Counted from the stretch's first letter, positions 7,837 through 16,485 are shown. The stretch is 36,190 nucleotides of DNA from Lactiplantibacillus xiangfangensis (GCF_001438845.1 NZ_JQCL01000033.1:1-36190); one strand, 5' to 3'. Numbers and translations are program-made. Notes: generated by a model from the letters alone, not told the origin.

Positions 7837-8988
7837 TTAAGCCAATCGACGCCGATTTAACCAATAGACTAGCACAACCGCTGGTAATGTGATCATCATC
7901 ACAGGGTAGAACCACGCCCATGGTAAAAGTGTGCTAATTAAGCCACCAAACATTGGGCCGAGTGTCATCCCTAAGTCGATACCAATATAAAAAGTACTAT
8001 TGGCCAACCCACGATCACTGTCAGAAACTAGAGTCAACGCCTTAGCTTGGCAAATCGAGTACATCAACCCGTAGCCGGCAGCTAACCCCAGCGCCGCCAC
8101 AACTAGCATCGCCCAGTTGCTTAAATCAATTAAGGCCAGTACACCAATAAAATTGCATCCCAAACAAATCCAGAAAAACTTTTTAAAAGGAATCCGGTCA
8201 AACAAATCCCGTAATCCTAGTCTTAGTCCTAGTAAAATGACAGCATACACAGGAAAAAACGCCCCAGCTGGTACCGAAAAATGTCGCTGTTCAATGTAAC
8301 TAACAATGTACGTCTGCGTTGCAAAATAAGGCAACGAAAATAGCATTAAAATTACGGCTACCGGAATCACTTTAGGTTGCACGATTCTTAACCGCCGCGG
8401 TTGGGCTGTCTTTTTCATCGGTCGTGGAATGCCACGATTACCAACGAACTGAATTAAAACTAGCATCAATAAACTGCAAGCAGCCGATGTCCAAAAGACC
8501 AATTGATAGCTAAAATGCGCATATAAATAGACCGCTAACGCAGGACCCACTGCCATCCCCATTGCATTAGCAAGACCATAGATACCCATGCCGGAACCAA
8601 TTCTGTCCGCTGGCAACAGGCTCGCCATCCAGGTTGCCATGCAAACTGAACAGAGTGTGTAGCCAATCCCAGTAATAATCCGACAAAGAATAATTAGTTT
8701 AAGATTGGTCGTGAAGCTATACCCCAAACTGGCGAGCACAAACAAGCTCCCACCCACGAGGGTTAAATGATATTTAGAAACTCGATCCGTTAAGTTACCC
8801 GCCACTGGCCGTAACAATAATGACGTCAAATTGGTCGCACCAGCAACCACTCCCGCTGTCAAGCTGTTGGCCCCAACTGAAGTTGCAAAGCCCGCAATGA
8901 CGGGATTAATTAACATCGGGTTCATTAAAAAGAAAAAACTGGCTGCCAAGACTAGCTTGACATCCTTGGTATACAAACGTGTTTTCAT
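7837..8988 (-). CDS. MFS transporter, 12-TM multidrug/sugar efflux type
   Basis: The 383-aa product is almost entirely hydrophobic, with about 12 predicted membrane segments. It has a motif A-like GNLTDRVSKYHLTLVG between helices 2 and 3 and RIITGIGYTLCSV in helix 4. The pattern and length fit DHA1-type MFS exporters; the substrate is unknown. The ATG at 8988 is chosen; an in-frame TTG immediately before it is less likely. The ribosome-binding site is weak (AGAAAG, about 12 bases away). It is flanked by its own terminator and by that of the upstream coiled-coil gene, so it is probably monocistronic. Confidence 0.82.
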   Translation of the reverse strand: MKTRLYTKDVKLVLAASFFFLMNPMLINPVIAGFATSVGANSLTAGVVAGATNLTSLLLRPVAGNLTDRVSKYHLTLVGGSLFVLASLGYSFTTNLKLIILCRIITGIGYTLCSVCMATWMASLLPADRIGSGMGIYGLANAMGMAVGPALAVYLYAHFSYQLVFWTSAACSLLMLVLIQFVGNRGIPRPMKKTAQPRRLRIVQPKVIPVAVILMLFSLPYFATQTYIVSYIEQRHFSVPAGAFFPVYAVILLGLRLGLRDLFDRIPFKKFFWICLGCNFIGVLALIDLSNWAMLVVAALGLAAGYGLMYSICQAKALTLVSDSDRGLANSTFYIGIDLGMTLGPMFGGLISTLLPWAWFYPVMMITLPAVVLVYWLNRRRLA

Positions 8989-9063
8989 CAAAATTACACT
9001 TTCTAAAGCTTAAATTAGTCCTGTCTATTCCACAATAACCTTCTTTTATTGTAGTCCCATGTC

Positions 9064-9098
9064 AAAAAGTGTGCTGAGAAATTTTTCACGGCACACTT
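9064..9098 (-). terminator. Terminator of the coiled-coil DUF2325-like gene
   Basis: On the minus strand AAGTGTGC / GCACACTT pair perfectly, with an inner TGA(A/G)AAA helix, and a five-T run follows. It lies about 155 bases after the stop at 9253. Confidence 0.65.
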
Positions 9099-9252
9099 CA
9101 CTAGTTGTCACTAAAACATTGTTACTTATGAAAACTCATCTTTACAGCTATGTTCTATAAAATTCTTTGCATGGTCTTTTTGAGCTTATCTCGACAACTC
9201 ATTCATTTACCTAGCAACTTCATTATTTTCATCAAGCATATCCTAAAATCCA

Positions 9253-10662
9253 TCATCGGCTAAAGAAACGGTAACACCGGCGTAAAAGTTCCTCAGGTGA
9301 TTCATTGTAGACTAATTCAAGGTCATGACGCGCCTTGATTTGCGGTTTACCGATTGTCGCCAACAAGCTATGTGACAACCCTTCACTCAGTAGTAGCGTA
9401 AAGTCAATTTGCTTGGATAACGCGGCGGTCGTGATCCATGAAATACTGCGTTCCTGATCATTCACGATTATCGGATCGATTCCAAACGAACGGAACATCT
9501 GATTGAGTCGCTGCGTCCGTTGCCAAGTCACCACTAGCACTTTTTTCCCACTCAGCTTGGCCTCAGCATCCGCTGGCAACAAATCCCGGTAATCCTTACG
9601 CGCATGGCGGCGGTGTAGCTGTAACTCATGGTGCAATCGTAACTGGCTAGGTGTAACATCACGAAAGACCGTCGTAATCACAACCCGGTTACCATCAATC
9701 TTTCCCGCATAAACGGCGTTCACCGAGAGTCGCTTTTTAGACTGACCAACGCACCGATACTGTTGGTACGCCTGACCATTGACTACTTGAAAATAATATC
9801 CACCCTGATGTTTAACAAAATAGCCAAAAATTCGGTTACCATCATTCACCATCACGTCTTCTAACAAAATCTTCCGATACCGATGATACGCATCCGGTAA
9901 CCACTTAACGGACCCTATCCGCTCAACAGTTAATTCACGCATTACCTGATCTACTAACGGTAAAGTTGTCAACTTAGACTGACCTTTAGGCTGACGTCGC
10001 AATTGGGTATTTTGTTCTACCAACATATCAGTCCGTTCATGTGCTCTTTTAAGTGCAGCATCCAATCCCATCACTTGGTGTTTAAAATCATGATACTGTT
10101 TAAGTTTCTCTTTTTCTTTAGCAGTAATCGGTCGTTGTTCCTGATTAAGGATTGCTTGCTGCCGGACTTCAGTCATTTTTTCCTCAGTTTGAGCTGCAAT
10201 AATCAAACTATACGCGAGCCAATCACTAGCCCCACTAATATAAGTTTCAGTCTGCGTCAATCGGTGTTGAAGATTCTGCTTAGCTGCCGATACTTGATCA
10301 CAACTCTGTTGAAGTTGCACGACCTGAGCTTGGATTTGTTGTAAGTTCTCTTGTGTTACTTGCAATTGATGCTTCATTTGATGTAATTGCTGCCGCAATG
10401 CATGTGCTTGGCCTTGGTCCTGTTTCGCCTGTTTAAGCTTTTTTAATTGTCGTTGTAAACGTCGGTTTTCTCGTTTTAACTCGGCATCTGGATTCTCTTT
10501 AGTAGCCACTACTGGTTTTGACGTTGCATGTGCAGTCGTTGACACGTGGTGTTTGCGATAACGATCAATTAACGCCTTCTTGGCTTTGCGCGCCTGTTCT
10601 TGATGGTCAAAACGTTCAGCTTGATTACTCTTTTTATCAAGTTGATAAGTCATTTTCTTCAC
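9253..10662 (-). CDS. Coiled-coil protein with C-terminal DUF2325-like domain
   Basis: The 469-aa product begins with a very basic segment. A long glutamine- and leucine-rich coiled coil follows (about residues 55-130), then a second helical region (about 140-215). A beta-rich middle domain (about 235-345) contains GNRIFGYFVKHQGGYYFQVV and GNRVVITTVFRDV. The C-terminal domain (about 365-455) has KKVLVVTWQRTQRLNQMF...GIDPIIVND...LLLSEGLSHSLL, a pattern like DUF2325. The function is unknown. It is probably cytosolic, as no signal or membrane segment is seen. The start is ambiguous: a GTG at 10662 has GGGGGG seven bases upstream and is chosen, while an ATG at 10653 is three codons downstream. 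The region upstream of it holds the 40-bp repeat array. Confidence 0.6.
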   Translation of the reverse strand: MKKMTYQLDKKSNQAERFDHQEQARKAKKALIDRYRKHHVSTTAHATSKPVVATKENPDAELKRENRRLQRQLKKLKQAKQDQGQAHALRQQLHQMKHQLQVTQENLQQIQAQVVQLQQSCDQVSAAKQNLQHRLTQTETYISGASDWLAYSLIIAAQTEEKMTEVRQQAILNQEQRPITAKEKEKLKQYHDFKHQVMGLDAALKRAHERTDMLVEQNTQLRRQPKGQSKLTTLPLVDQVMRELTVERIGSVKWLPDAYHRYRKILLEDVMVNDGNRIFGYFVKHQGGYYFQVVNGQAYQQYRCVGQSKKRLSVNAVYAGKIDGNRVVITTVFRDVTPSQLRLHHELQLHRRHARKDYRDLLPADAEAKLSGKKVLVVTWQRTQRLNQMFRSFGIDPIIVNDQERSISWITTAALSKQIDFTLLLSEGLSHSLLATIGKPQIKARHDLELVYNESPEELLRRCYRFFSR

Positions 10663-10790
10663 ACCATATCCCCCCACTCTACTAATTTATTTAAGTGTAT
10701 CATGGATGTCGCAAAAAGGGGAACGTACGTTTATACACGAGCTATTTTCTTATATGTTACACATCATTAGTTACAAATAACTTGTTCACC

Positions 10791-11001
10791 AATACTTATT
10801 ACAGCCCCGTAATTCCCATTCAAACTTCACAATACTAGCTACAGCTCCGTAATTCTCTTTCAAGCTCCACAATACTAGCTACAGCTCTGTAATCCTCTTT
10901 CAAGCTCCACAATACTAGTTGTAGCTCCGTAATTCTCTTTCAAGCTCCACAATACTAGTTGTAACTCCGTAATTCCCTTTCAAGCTCCACAATACTAGCT
11001 A
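10791..11001. repeat. Tandem array of five 40-bp units plus a partial sixth
   Basis: The word AATACTAG(C/T)T recurs at exactly 40-base spacing (10831, 10871, 10911, 10951, 10991), with a diverged first unit starting at 10791. Each unit continues with AGCTCCGTAATTCTCTTTCAAGCTCCAC or a close variant. Units are contiguous without spacers, so this is a minisatellite and not a CRISPR. It lies between two co-directional genes. The first unit is the most diverged, and the array may vary in copy number between strains. Confidence 0.92.
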
Positions 11002-11027
11002 TTGTTTTAAAAATCTACATATGTATC

Positions 11028-11053
11028 AAAAAAGGACAGCCGCAGCCATCCTT
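11028..11053 (-). terminator. Terminator of the 82-aa hypothetical gene
   Basis: On the minus strand AAGGATGGC pairs with GCTGTCCTT, using two wobble pairs, and six T follow. It lies just after the stop at 11069 and before the repeat array. Confidence 0.75.
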
Positions 11054-11068
11054 TTACATCAATCCTAT

Positions 11069-11317
11069 TTACTTAGCAACTTCATGATTCTCATCCAACA
11101 TATATTGGAATTCAATCGTCCCAGCTAACAAGTCGGCTTTAAACAAGCCCTGCGTCCCGTTGTTTTCATCAGACATCACAACGAAGTATGAGGCCCCTTC
11201 GTCAACAACGTGTTGAAAACTCACGTATTCGCCTTTAAAACCGTTCTTGCGGAACAACCCAATAATGCGGATCATTTCACGTTGTGTGACGTCATTTGCA
11301 TTTGTTGCTTCACTCAT
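11069..11317 (-). CDS. Small conserved-type hypothetical protein (82 aa)
   Basis: The 82-aa acidic product has an N-terminal helix (QREMIRIIGLFRKNGF) and then alternating strands (YVSFQHVVDEG, SYFVVMSDEN, LFKADLLAGTIEFQYML), suggesting a compact alpha/beta fold. No family is recognised. The ATG at 11317 is chosen; GGGG lies 12 bases upstream. An in-frame TTG seven codons earlier is less likely. A terminator follows immediately. The next gene upstream on the same strand is another small hypothetical gene, separated by a hairpin-forming spacer. Confidence 0.6.
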   Translation of the reverse strand: MSEATNANDVTQREMIRIIGLFRKNGFKGEYVSFQHVVDEGASYFVVMSDENNGTQGLFKADLLAGTIEFQYMLDENHEVAK

Positions 11318-11389
11318 GTATTCAAATACCCCTATCAATTCTTGTCTTCTTAATCAATCTCTTATGCGTCGCACTCCCGCGGGTGCTGT

Positions 11390-11430
11390 GGGGCTCACGG
11401 GTACCTATTTCAGTCCAATCCGTGAGTCCC
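11390..11430. other. Long hairpin between two small genes
   Basis: GGGGCTCACGG pairs with CCGTGAGTCCC (11 bp with one wobble) around a 19-nt loop. There is no T-run on either side. It is preceded by GGTGCTGTGGGG, a short match to the start of the structured element found at 25128 and 34233, but the rest does not match. Confidence 0.5.
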
Positions 11431-11436
11431 TAAATC

Positions 11437-11649
11437 TTAATTGCCAGTGGACCTCAGCTCCGCTAACTTGTCCTCAATCAACTGATTAGCGATGCCAAAT
11501 GCCTTCAAGCGCCGTTTCGCCAGTGTTAACTGCGACTTATACCGTGATGGATCTTTCTTAGCTTCAAAAGTCTTCACCACTTCACGAATCTTATGCAAGG
11601 TCGAATCAATTTGCCGCTTAGCTTCTACTAATTCTGCTTCATCATACAT
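11437..11649 (-). CDS. Small helical hypothetical protein (70 aa)
   Basis: The 70-aa product is strongly helical and charged, from ELVEAKRQIDSTLHKIREVV through KSQLTLAKRRLKAFGIANQL, and probably forms a helical hairpin. No cysteines or metal motifs are present. It resembles small conserved lactobacillal proteins of unknown role; I cannot name a family. A strong GAGGAGG site precedes the ATG. It lies downstream of gpmA on the same strand but beyond the gpmA terminator, so it probably has its own promoter. Confidence 0.6.
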   Translation of the reverse strand: MYDEAELVEAKRQIDSTLHKIREVVKTFEAKKDPSRYKSQLTLAKRRLKAFGIANQLIEDKLAELRSTGN

Positions 11650-11781
11650 GTAAAGTCCTCCTCAGTTTTCAGAAAGCATTCCACCTAACTTGAAAGTGGC
11701 AGTGTCCACTTAGCGTCCGTTCTTGTCATTAATTGCCAAACTCATCCTAAGTTATCACAACTCAGCCGAATTTAGGGCCAT

Positions 11782-11811
11782 AAAAAAGCGCCCCCCACTA
11801 AGCGGGCGCTT
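11782..11811 (-). terminator. Terminator of gpmA
   Basis: On the minus strand AAGCGCCC pairs with GGGCGCTT and runs into six T, about 30 bases after the gpmA stop. Confidence 0.88.
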
Positions 11812-11839
11812 CTTGAAAATCTAGTAAATAATCAGCTGA

Positions 11840-12532
11840 TTATTTGCCTAACTTTTCTTTGCCTAAGACGTTCAACTTTTCGTCGAAGTCATAAACAACT
11901 GGTTCACCAGTAGCCATTTCCAAGTTCATGATATCATCATCAGAGATGCGTTCGATGTACTTGCTTAAGGCACGTAATGAGTTACCATGGGCTGCGATGA
12001 TGATGTTCTTACCATCAAGCAACTTTGGAGCAATTTGGTCTTCCCAGAAAGGCATAACCCGTTCCAAGGTAACCTTTAAGTTTTCGCCACCAGGGACGAT
12101 GTTAGGGTCTAAGTCAGCATAACGACGATCGTTAACAGCTGAACCTTCATCATCAGCACTCAATAATGGAGGTAAAACGTCATATGAACGACGCCAGATA
12201 TGAACTTGGTCGTCACCGTATTTTTCAGCGGTTTCCTTCTTGTTCAAACCTTGTAATGCACCGTAATGACGTTCGTTTAAGCGCCACGTCTTAGTTTCTG
12301 GAATCCAAAGTTGGTCAGATTCTTCAAGAACGTAGTGCAATGTCTTGATGGCACGAGTCAAAACTGAAGTGAAGGCATAGTCGAATTTTAAGCCAGCTTC
12401 TTTAACTTTTTGACCAGCCGCCTTAGCTTCTTCAACACCCTTTTCGCTTAAATCAACGTCAACCCAACCAGTGAATTGGTTAGATAAGTTCCATTCGCTT
12501 TGACCGTGACGAATCAATACTAATTTTGCCAT
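11840..12532 (-). CDS. gpmA: 2,3-bisphosphoglycerate-dependent phosphoglycerate mutase
   Basis: The 230-aa product interconverts 3- and 2-phosphoglycerate in glycolysis via a phosphohistidine. The N-terminal [10 protein letters not shown] carries the catalytic His9. [13 protein letters not shown] (about 86-98) holds family substrate-binding residues, and [10 protein letters not shown] (about 180-189) holds the second histidine. Length matches the cofactor-dependent GpmA family. The gene is monocistronic, with a promoter at 12574-12601 (TTGATT-16-TAAAAT) and a strong terminator. The leader has AGAGG before the ATG. Nothing is unusual; codon use is typical of a highly expressed gene. Confidence 0.97.
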   Translation of the reverse strand: MAKLVLIRHGQSEWNLSNQFTGWVDVDLSEKGVEEAKAAGQKVKEAGLKFDYAFTSVLTRAIKTLHYVLEESDQLWIPETKTWRLNERHYGALQGLNKKETAEKYGDDQVHIWRRSYDVLPPLLSADDEGSAVNDRRYADLDPNIVPGGENLKVTLERVMPFWEDQIAPKLLDGKNIIIAAHGNSLRALSKYIERISDDDIMNLEMATGEPVVYDFDEKLNVLGKEKLGK

Positions 12533-12573
12533 AGCAGTTAATGACCTCTTTCTTATAGTTATTTACTTCCCTT

Positions 12574-12601
12574 ATTTTACACTGAAACCGCGAAAAATCA
12601 A
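12574..12601 (-). promoter_or_regulatory. Sigma-A-type promoter of gpmA
   Basis: On the minus strand TTGATT (12596-12601) and TAAAAT (12574-12579) are separated by 16 bases, about 40 bases before the gpmA ATG. Confidence 0.55.
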
Positions 12602-12608
12602 AACAATA

Positions 12609-13691
12609 TCAGTTCTTATTTTCAGAGTCCGGGTGAAAAGTGATTGTTTTTTTCAGATTAATTTGCGGATGCAATCCGTGAACCGGTTTCACCCCGATAA
12701 TGTCCAAGATGAAATTAAAAATTGGCACCCCAACAATCAGGCCCCATACCCCAAATAGGCGCTCACTCACGAGCAAGACCACGAACGTGTAAAAAATTGG
12801 TAACTCCGTTCGGCTCGACATAAATTTGGGATTCAGCACGTACGCCTCTAACGTATGGACGACCACAATCATGATTACCATGTAAACCACGTAGCGGAAG
12901 CCACCCACCGAGTACGCAATTAAGCTTAGTGGCACCAGTGAAATAATGACTCCAGCAACCGGAATTAAACTCAATAGAAAAATCATTAATCCTAAACTGA
13001 TCAACTGTGGCATGTTCAGAAACGCCATGAACGTGACCGTAATCACCGTGTTCACAATGGCAATCAGGAACTGTGCTTCCAACACCACACCGAAACTGTT
13101 CACAAATTTTTTGGCAAAGTAATAAACATCTTGAAAGAACCAACCAAAGGTACTCGTTAAGAACCGCTTGGAAAAGGCCCGCATCTGTCGATCTTCTACG
13201 GTAAAGAAGAAACTAAGAATAAACGACAAGAAGAACGTTAAGCCCATATTACCAATGTTGGTAATGTATTGGAAAACGACCGTAATCCCACCTTTTAGTT
13301 GCTTCAAAATATCAGAATCCTGCAAGTACGACGTGACCCACGTCAATACTTGGTTCGTGTCATGCGACGGATTTTGATAAAACCGGTAGACCGATTCAAA
13401 CGTTGAAAATGTCTGCTTAATTAATTGTGGTAAGTATAGTGATACCGCGAAATACATGCCTAGCACCACCAGTGCGTAGACGGTAATGACAATCATGGTC
13501 GGTGGAATTTTGACCCATTTACGGATTGTCCGAACGAGTCGCGTCACTAAAAATGTAAAAATAAACGTTAACAAAATAATACTCATCATACTGGATGCCA
13601 GATATAACATCACAACCATTAGTACCAGCACGCTTGCCCGACGTAACCGCACGTTGTGGACAAACTGTGTCCAAAGTTCCAAAAGCTCCAC
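12609..13691 (-). CDS. AI-2E family transporter (UPF0118/PerM-like permease)
   Basis: The 360-aa product is a polytopic inner-membrane protein. N-terminal helices around 15-75 are followed by a soluble-looking segment (about 85-140) with a TFESVYRFYQ helix, then five or more hydrophobic segments. A C-terminal block FGVWGLIVGVPIFNFILDI is typical of the AI-2E/PerM family. Members export autoinducer-2 or act as cation antiporters; which applies here cannot be judged. The start is uncertain: the GTG at 13691 abuts the AGAGGGG site, whereas the TTG at 13682, three codons in, has better spacing (8 bases). It lies upstream of gpmA on the same strand but with a separate gpmA promoter between them. 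Confidence 0.82.
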   Translation of the reverse strand: MELLELWTQFVHNVRLRRASVLVLMVVMLYLASSMMSIILLTFIFTFLVTRLVRTIRKWVKIPPTMIVITVYALVVLGMYFAVSLYLPQLIKQTFSTFESVYRFYQNPSHDTNQVLTWVTSYLQDSDILKQLKGGITVVFQYITNIGNMGLTFFLSFILSFFFTVEDRQMRAFSKRFLTSTFGWFFQDVYYFAKKFVNSFGVVLEAQFLIAIVNTVITVTFMAFLNMPQLISLGLMIFLLSLIPVAGVIISLVPLSLIAYSVGGFRYVVYMVIMIVVVHTLEAYVLNPKFMSSRTELPIFYTFVVLLVSERLFGVWGLIVGVPIFNFILDIIGVKPVHGLHPQINLKKTITFHPDSENKN

Positions 13692-13764
13692 CCCTCTATT
13701 ATCCTTACCCCCATTTTAACGGAAAAACAAATTAATAAAAATGAAAAGTCAGCGATTATTACGC

Positions 13765-13809
13765 AAAAAACGTGTAAAGTCATTGGCAAGCCAATAAACT
13801 TCACACGTT
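13765..13809 (-). terminator. Terminator of the ROK regulator gene
   Basis: On the minus strand AACGTGT / ACACGTT and an inner ATTGGC / GCCAAT form a long interrupted hairpin followed by six T. It lies about 25 bases after the ROK stop. Confidence 0.82.
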
Positions 13810-13832
13810 CGTTTCATGTTACATTCAGTTGT

Positions 13833-14987
13833 TTATGAAAAATGCATTTTCAAACTTTCCAAACCAAGGGCTTGATGGATGATGACGGAAGCCCCACCTA
13901 ACAAGGCCGCTGATTGCACGTTCTTAGTGGCAATAATTGGTACTTGCCGACTTGGTGAAGACATCTTAGAAGTCATGTCCCGGATATTCGTTAATAACTG
14001 TGGCAAGATTTCTAAGACCGTCGTGTTCAAAACGACCACGTCCGGTGCAAACGCCGTGCTAACGTTGGAAATAACCTTGGATAAGTAGTAAACAAAGTCA
14101 TTAAAGACTTTCGTTACTTCCGGATCATGATTAATGTAATCATGCTTGACCGCGGTTAAGTCCAGCCGGTCAACGTGCTTAATCGCCTTTAGCCGTGCCC
14201 ACAGCGCTTTTTCAGACGCATAGTCGTTGACTGATTCCATATGGTTATCAAGGTGCCGGTCTTCTAATAAAGCCGTCCCGACTTCCCCTGCTTCACCTTC
14301 GTGACCAGAGTATAACCGTGAATCCGCCACGATCCCCGCGTGGATTTCATCACGGACAACCACTGAAACCACGTTGTTGAAAATTTCATTGTCGTGGAAA
14401 TCCCGTTCAAATACAGCCGTTAAGTTTGCTTTCTTTTCAAGCATAACTGGCATCCGTAATTTGTCACGGAGATACTTAGCCAAATCAAAGTTTGCTAAGC
14501 ACTTAATTGGTGTCTTCAAAATTTTGTTTTCATAAATGATGCCATCTAGGGCAATGGAAACCCCCATCAAACCGTTGACCGTGCCGTAATCATCAACGTT
14601 ACGTAACTGATCTTCAATCAAGTCGATGACGTCAGTTAGGGTCATGTCACTCGTTTTAAAGCTTTGGAAATGTAAAATCTTACCATTTAAGCGTGAATAC
14701 ATGAGTTTAACTGCATCGGCAGATAAATCGATGCTGGCAACAAATCCGTAGTTGACGTTCAGTTCAGCCATTACAGGTTTGCGGCCACCATTTTTCGTAC
14801 TGACACCACAACCGATTTCCTTGATAAAATCAGTCCGTAATAACTGATTGTAAATATCCGAAACGGTCACCTTATTTAAACTCAGATTCCGTGAAATTTG
14901 ACTTCGACTAATTGGTCCCTCATTAATAACCTGTTGCAGCACTTGTTTCTCATTGGTACTACGCATCACGTGTTTATTAATAATCAT
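13833..14987 (-). CDS. ROK family transcriptional regulator (XylR/NagC-like)
   Basis: The 384-aa product has an N-terminal helix-turn-helix (about 15-60) with ISRSQISRNLSLNKVTVSDIYNQLL, followed by a ROK/ASKHA-fold sensor domain from about 75. It departs from typical ROK proteins: the DxGGTK-like phosphate loop is SIDLSADAVK, and the usual CxCGxxGC zinc site is replaced by GEVGTALLEDRHLDNHMES. It is therefore probably a sugar- or sugar-phosphate-responsive regulator without kinase activity and without the canonical zinc. The ribosome-binding site is weak. Upstream, three CAGATTA/TAATCTG boxes (15032-15097) are good candidates for autoregulation. No sugar catabolic genes are adjacent, so the regulon lies elsewhere. 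Confidence 0.8.
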   Translation of the reverse strand: MIINKHVMRSTNEKQVLQQVINEGPISRSQISRNLSLNKVTVSDIYNQLLRTDFIKEIGCGVSTKNGGRKPVMAELNVNYGFVASIDLSADAVKLMYSRLNGKILHFQSFKTSDMTLTDVIDLIEDQLRNVDDYGTVNGLMGVSIALDGIIYENKILKTPIKCLANFDLAKYLRDKLRMPVMLEKKANLTAVFERDFHDNEIFNNVVSVVVRDEIHAGIVADSRLYSGHEGEAGEVGTALLEDRHLDNHMESVNDYASEKALWARLKAIKHVDRLDLTAVKHDYINHDPEVTKVFNDFVYYLSKVISNVSTAFAPDVVVLNTTVLEILPQLLTNIRDMTSKMSSPSRQVPIIATKNVQSAALLGGASVIIHQALGLESLKMHFS

Positions 14988-15031
14988 TCTGAATCTAGGT
15001 GTTCACAGTCGTCCACCGAATCATTATTTGT

Positions 15032-15097
15032 CAGATTACTTAATCTGGCCTGCCATCGATCCGGTCGCCACGATGGTCACCTTAACCCCCTAATCTG
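15032..15097 (-). promoter_or_regulatory. Operator candidate: CAGATTA boxes upstream of the ROK gene
   Basis: CAGATTA-CT-TAATCTG (15032-15047) is a perfect 7-bp inverted repeat about 50 bases before the ROK start. A third TAATCTG lies at 15091-15097, and a CCATCG / CGATGG inverted repeat (15053-15076) sits between them. The same CAGATTA word forms the outer arms of the palindrome at 7666-7716. Confidence 0.45.
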
Positions 15098-15278
15098 TTA
15101 ATATTCTATAGCATCAAACAAAAATAGTACACAAAATAGTCAATTTTATACCTATATTGACATTAAACTGCTAAAAAAATGCCCCTGTTTGGTATAAACC
15201 GACCGCCCCCATGAATCTAAACTACAACGTAGAACGAAAAGCATCCGTCCTTACAGATACATTCTATAACAGTTTTTA

Positions 15279-15327
15279 TAAAAAAATCACCGATTCACAC
15301 CTAAAAGTAGGTGTTTCACCGGTGATT
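15279..15327 (-). terminator. Terminator of the repeat-tailed membrane protein gene
   Basis: On the minus strand AATCACCG pairs with CGGTGATT around an inner ACACCT / AGGTGT helix, and seven T follow. It lies about 40 bases after the stop. Confidence 0.88.
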
Positions 15328-15366
15328 GTTAAGTATGCTTCCATACCCCTATTAATCTAGCTATAT

Positions 15367-16377
15367 TTATTGCAATGATTTAGCCGCTTGGGCAATCGAC
15401 ATATGCTGTGCTGACGCCTGTTGTAAGATGGCCTCAACCTGTGAGTCCGTATAACTACTGCTGTTAAACCCAGCCTGGTCTAATTCTGAACGGGTTGCCT
15501 GAATTTGATCCGCACTATAACTGCCCGTCTTGGCAGCCTGAGCAATGGAAATGTGTTGTTCAGACGCACGTTTCAAAATAGCTTCGACCTGGGCATCGCT
15601 ATAGTTACTGTCGTCCATCCCAGCTTCGTTCAGTTCAGAACGAGTCGACTTGATTTGAGCATCACTGTACTTGCCACTAACCGTTGACTTAGCATTAGAA
15701 CCAGTCTTGGCTTTATTACCACTGCTACTCCCAGCAACATCTTTCTGGCTCGTACTGCTATCACTACTCGTAGCACTCTGCGCACTGTTCTTAATCGGTG
15801 TCCCACCGGTAAGCGCCTTAAGTGAAGCGTTATTCTGTTTCTGAAGGTCCTGAGCTTGTTTATAGATGTCTTGATAAGCATTCTGCTTCAAAGTTGCGTC
15901 TTGCAACATGACTTTCAAAATCCCATTTGAATCCGTAAACTCATTTGCCTTATTCAACTCAAGAGCGCTTTGATACTGTTTCTTATAAGTTTTGCGTTTT
16001 GCTAACACCTTTTTGAGTGCCGTTAACTGTTCCTTAGAGCGGCTGACCAATACCGTTGAACCGTTTTTAGTCGTATTAACCGTCTTAAACGCACTCTTGG
16101 CTGCACTAAATTGCCGCGATTTTAATGATTCTTGTCCACCAACGTAAGTTTGTGTCTGGGTCAAGTAACGCTGGGCCGTCGTATCGTTTGCCTTCGTTCG
16201 GCTCGCATGTGTAAAATTGGTTTCTGCCTGCGTGTAATCCTTGGATTGCAACGCTTCCTTACCAGCTTTCATTTCAGTCGTGTACGACTGTTCCTGAAGC
16301 CGGTAACGTGTGTACGAGTAACCACCGACACCAACCGCAATAACTACGGCCACAACCACCCATATCCATTTTTTCAT
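15367..16377 (-). CDS. Membrane-anchored protein with TPR-like region and two C-terminal tandem repeats
   Basis: The 336-aa product has an N-terminal signal anchor ([19 protein letters not shown], about 4-22). A helical, TPR-like region follows (about 35-180), with [19 protein letters not shown] and [18 protein letters not shown] Ser/Gly/Lys-rich linker (about 190-235) comes next, then two tandem repeats of about 50 residues (about 236-285 and 286-336). Both share QI.(S/A)[15 protein letters not shown]-like and SIAQAAK blocks. The bulk should lie outside the membrane, in the cell-wall zone. No enzyme motif is present. A GGGGGTG site precedes the ATG. It is divergent from cfa. The repeats may bind wall components or partner proteins; that is inference. 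Confidence 0.75.
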   Translation of the reverse strand: MKKWIWVVVAVVIAVGVGGYSYTRYRLQEQSYTTEMKAGKEALQSKDYTQAETNFTHASRTKANDTTAQRYLTQTQTYVGGQESLKSRQFSAAKSAFKTVNTTKNGSTVLVSRSKEQLTALKKVLAKRKTYKKQYQSALELNKANEFTDSNGILKVMLQDATLKQNAYQDIYKQAQDLQKQNNASLKALTGGTPIKNSAQSATSSDSSTSQKDVAGSSSGNKAKTGSNAKSTVSGKYSDAQIKSTRSELNEAGMDDSNYSDAQVEAILKRASEQHISIAQAAKTGSYSADQIQATRSELDQAGFNSSSYTDSQVEAILQQASAQHMSIAQAAKSLQ

Positions 16378-16456
16378 AACGACACCCCCAATGAATTGTT
16401 TCTTTCGATTATTCTATTATAACATGTTTACTCATTTGACCGTAAATGCATTGTGC

Positions 16457-16485
16457 TTACAAAACCATTTTCATAGGCGTATAAT
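16457..16485 (+). promoter_or_regulatory. Probable promoter of cfa
   Basis: TATAAT (16480-16485) is preceded at 17 bases by TTACAA, a moderate -35. It lies about 40 bases before the cfa ATG. Confidence 0.5.

Noticed and set aside
10791-11001. CRISPR array
   Set aside because: The 40-bp units are contiguous and similar throughout, with no variable spacers and no cas genes nearby.
11380-11430. Fourth copy of the structured element
   Set aside because: Only about 12 bases (GTGCTGTGGGG region) match; the conserved loops and second hairpins are absent.
12763-13143. 126-codon minus-strand frame inside the AI-2E permease gene
   Set aside because: It is an out-of-frame shadow of the permease; the permease frame has membrane segments and family motifs.
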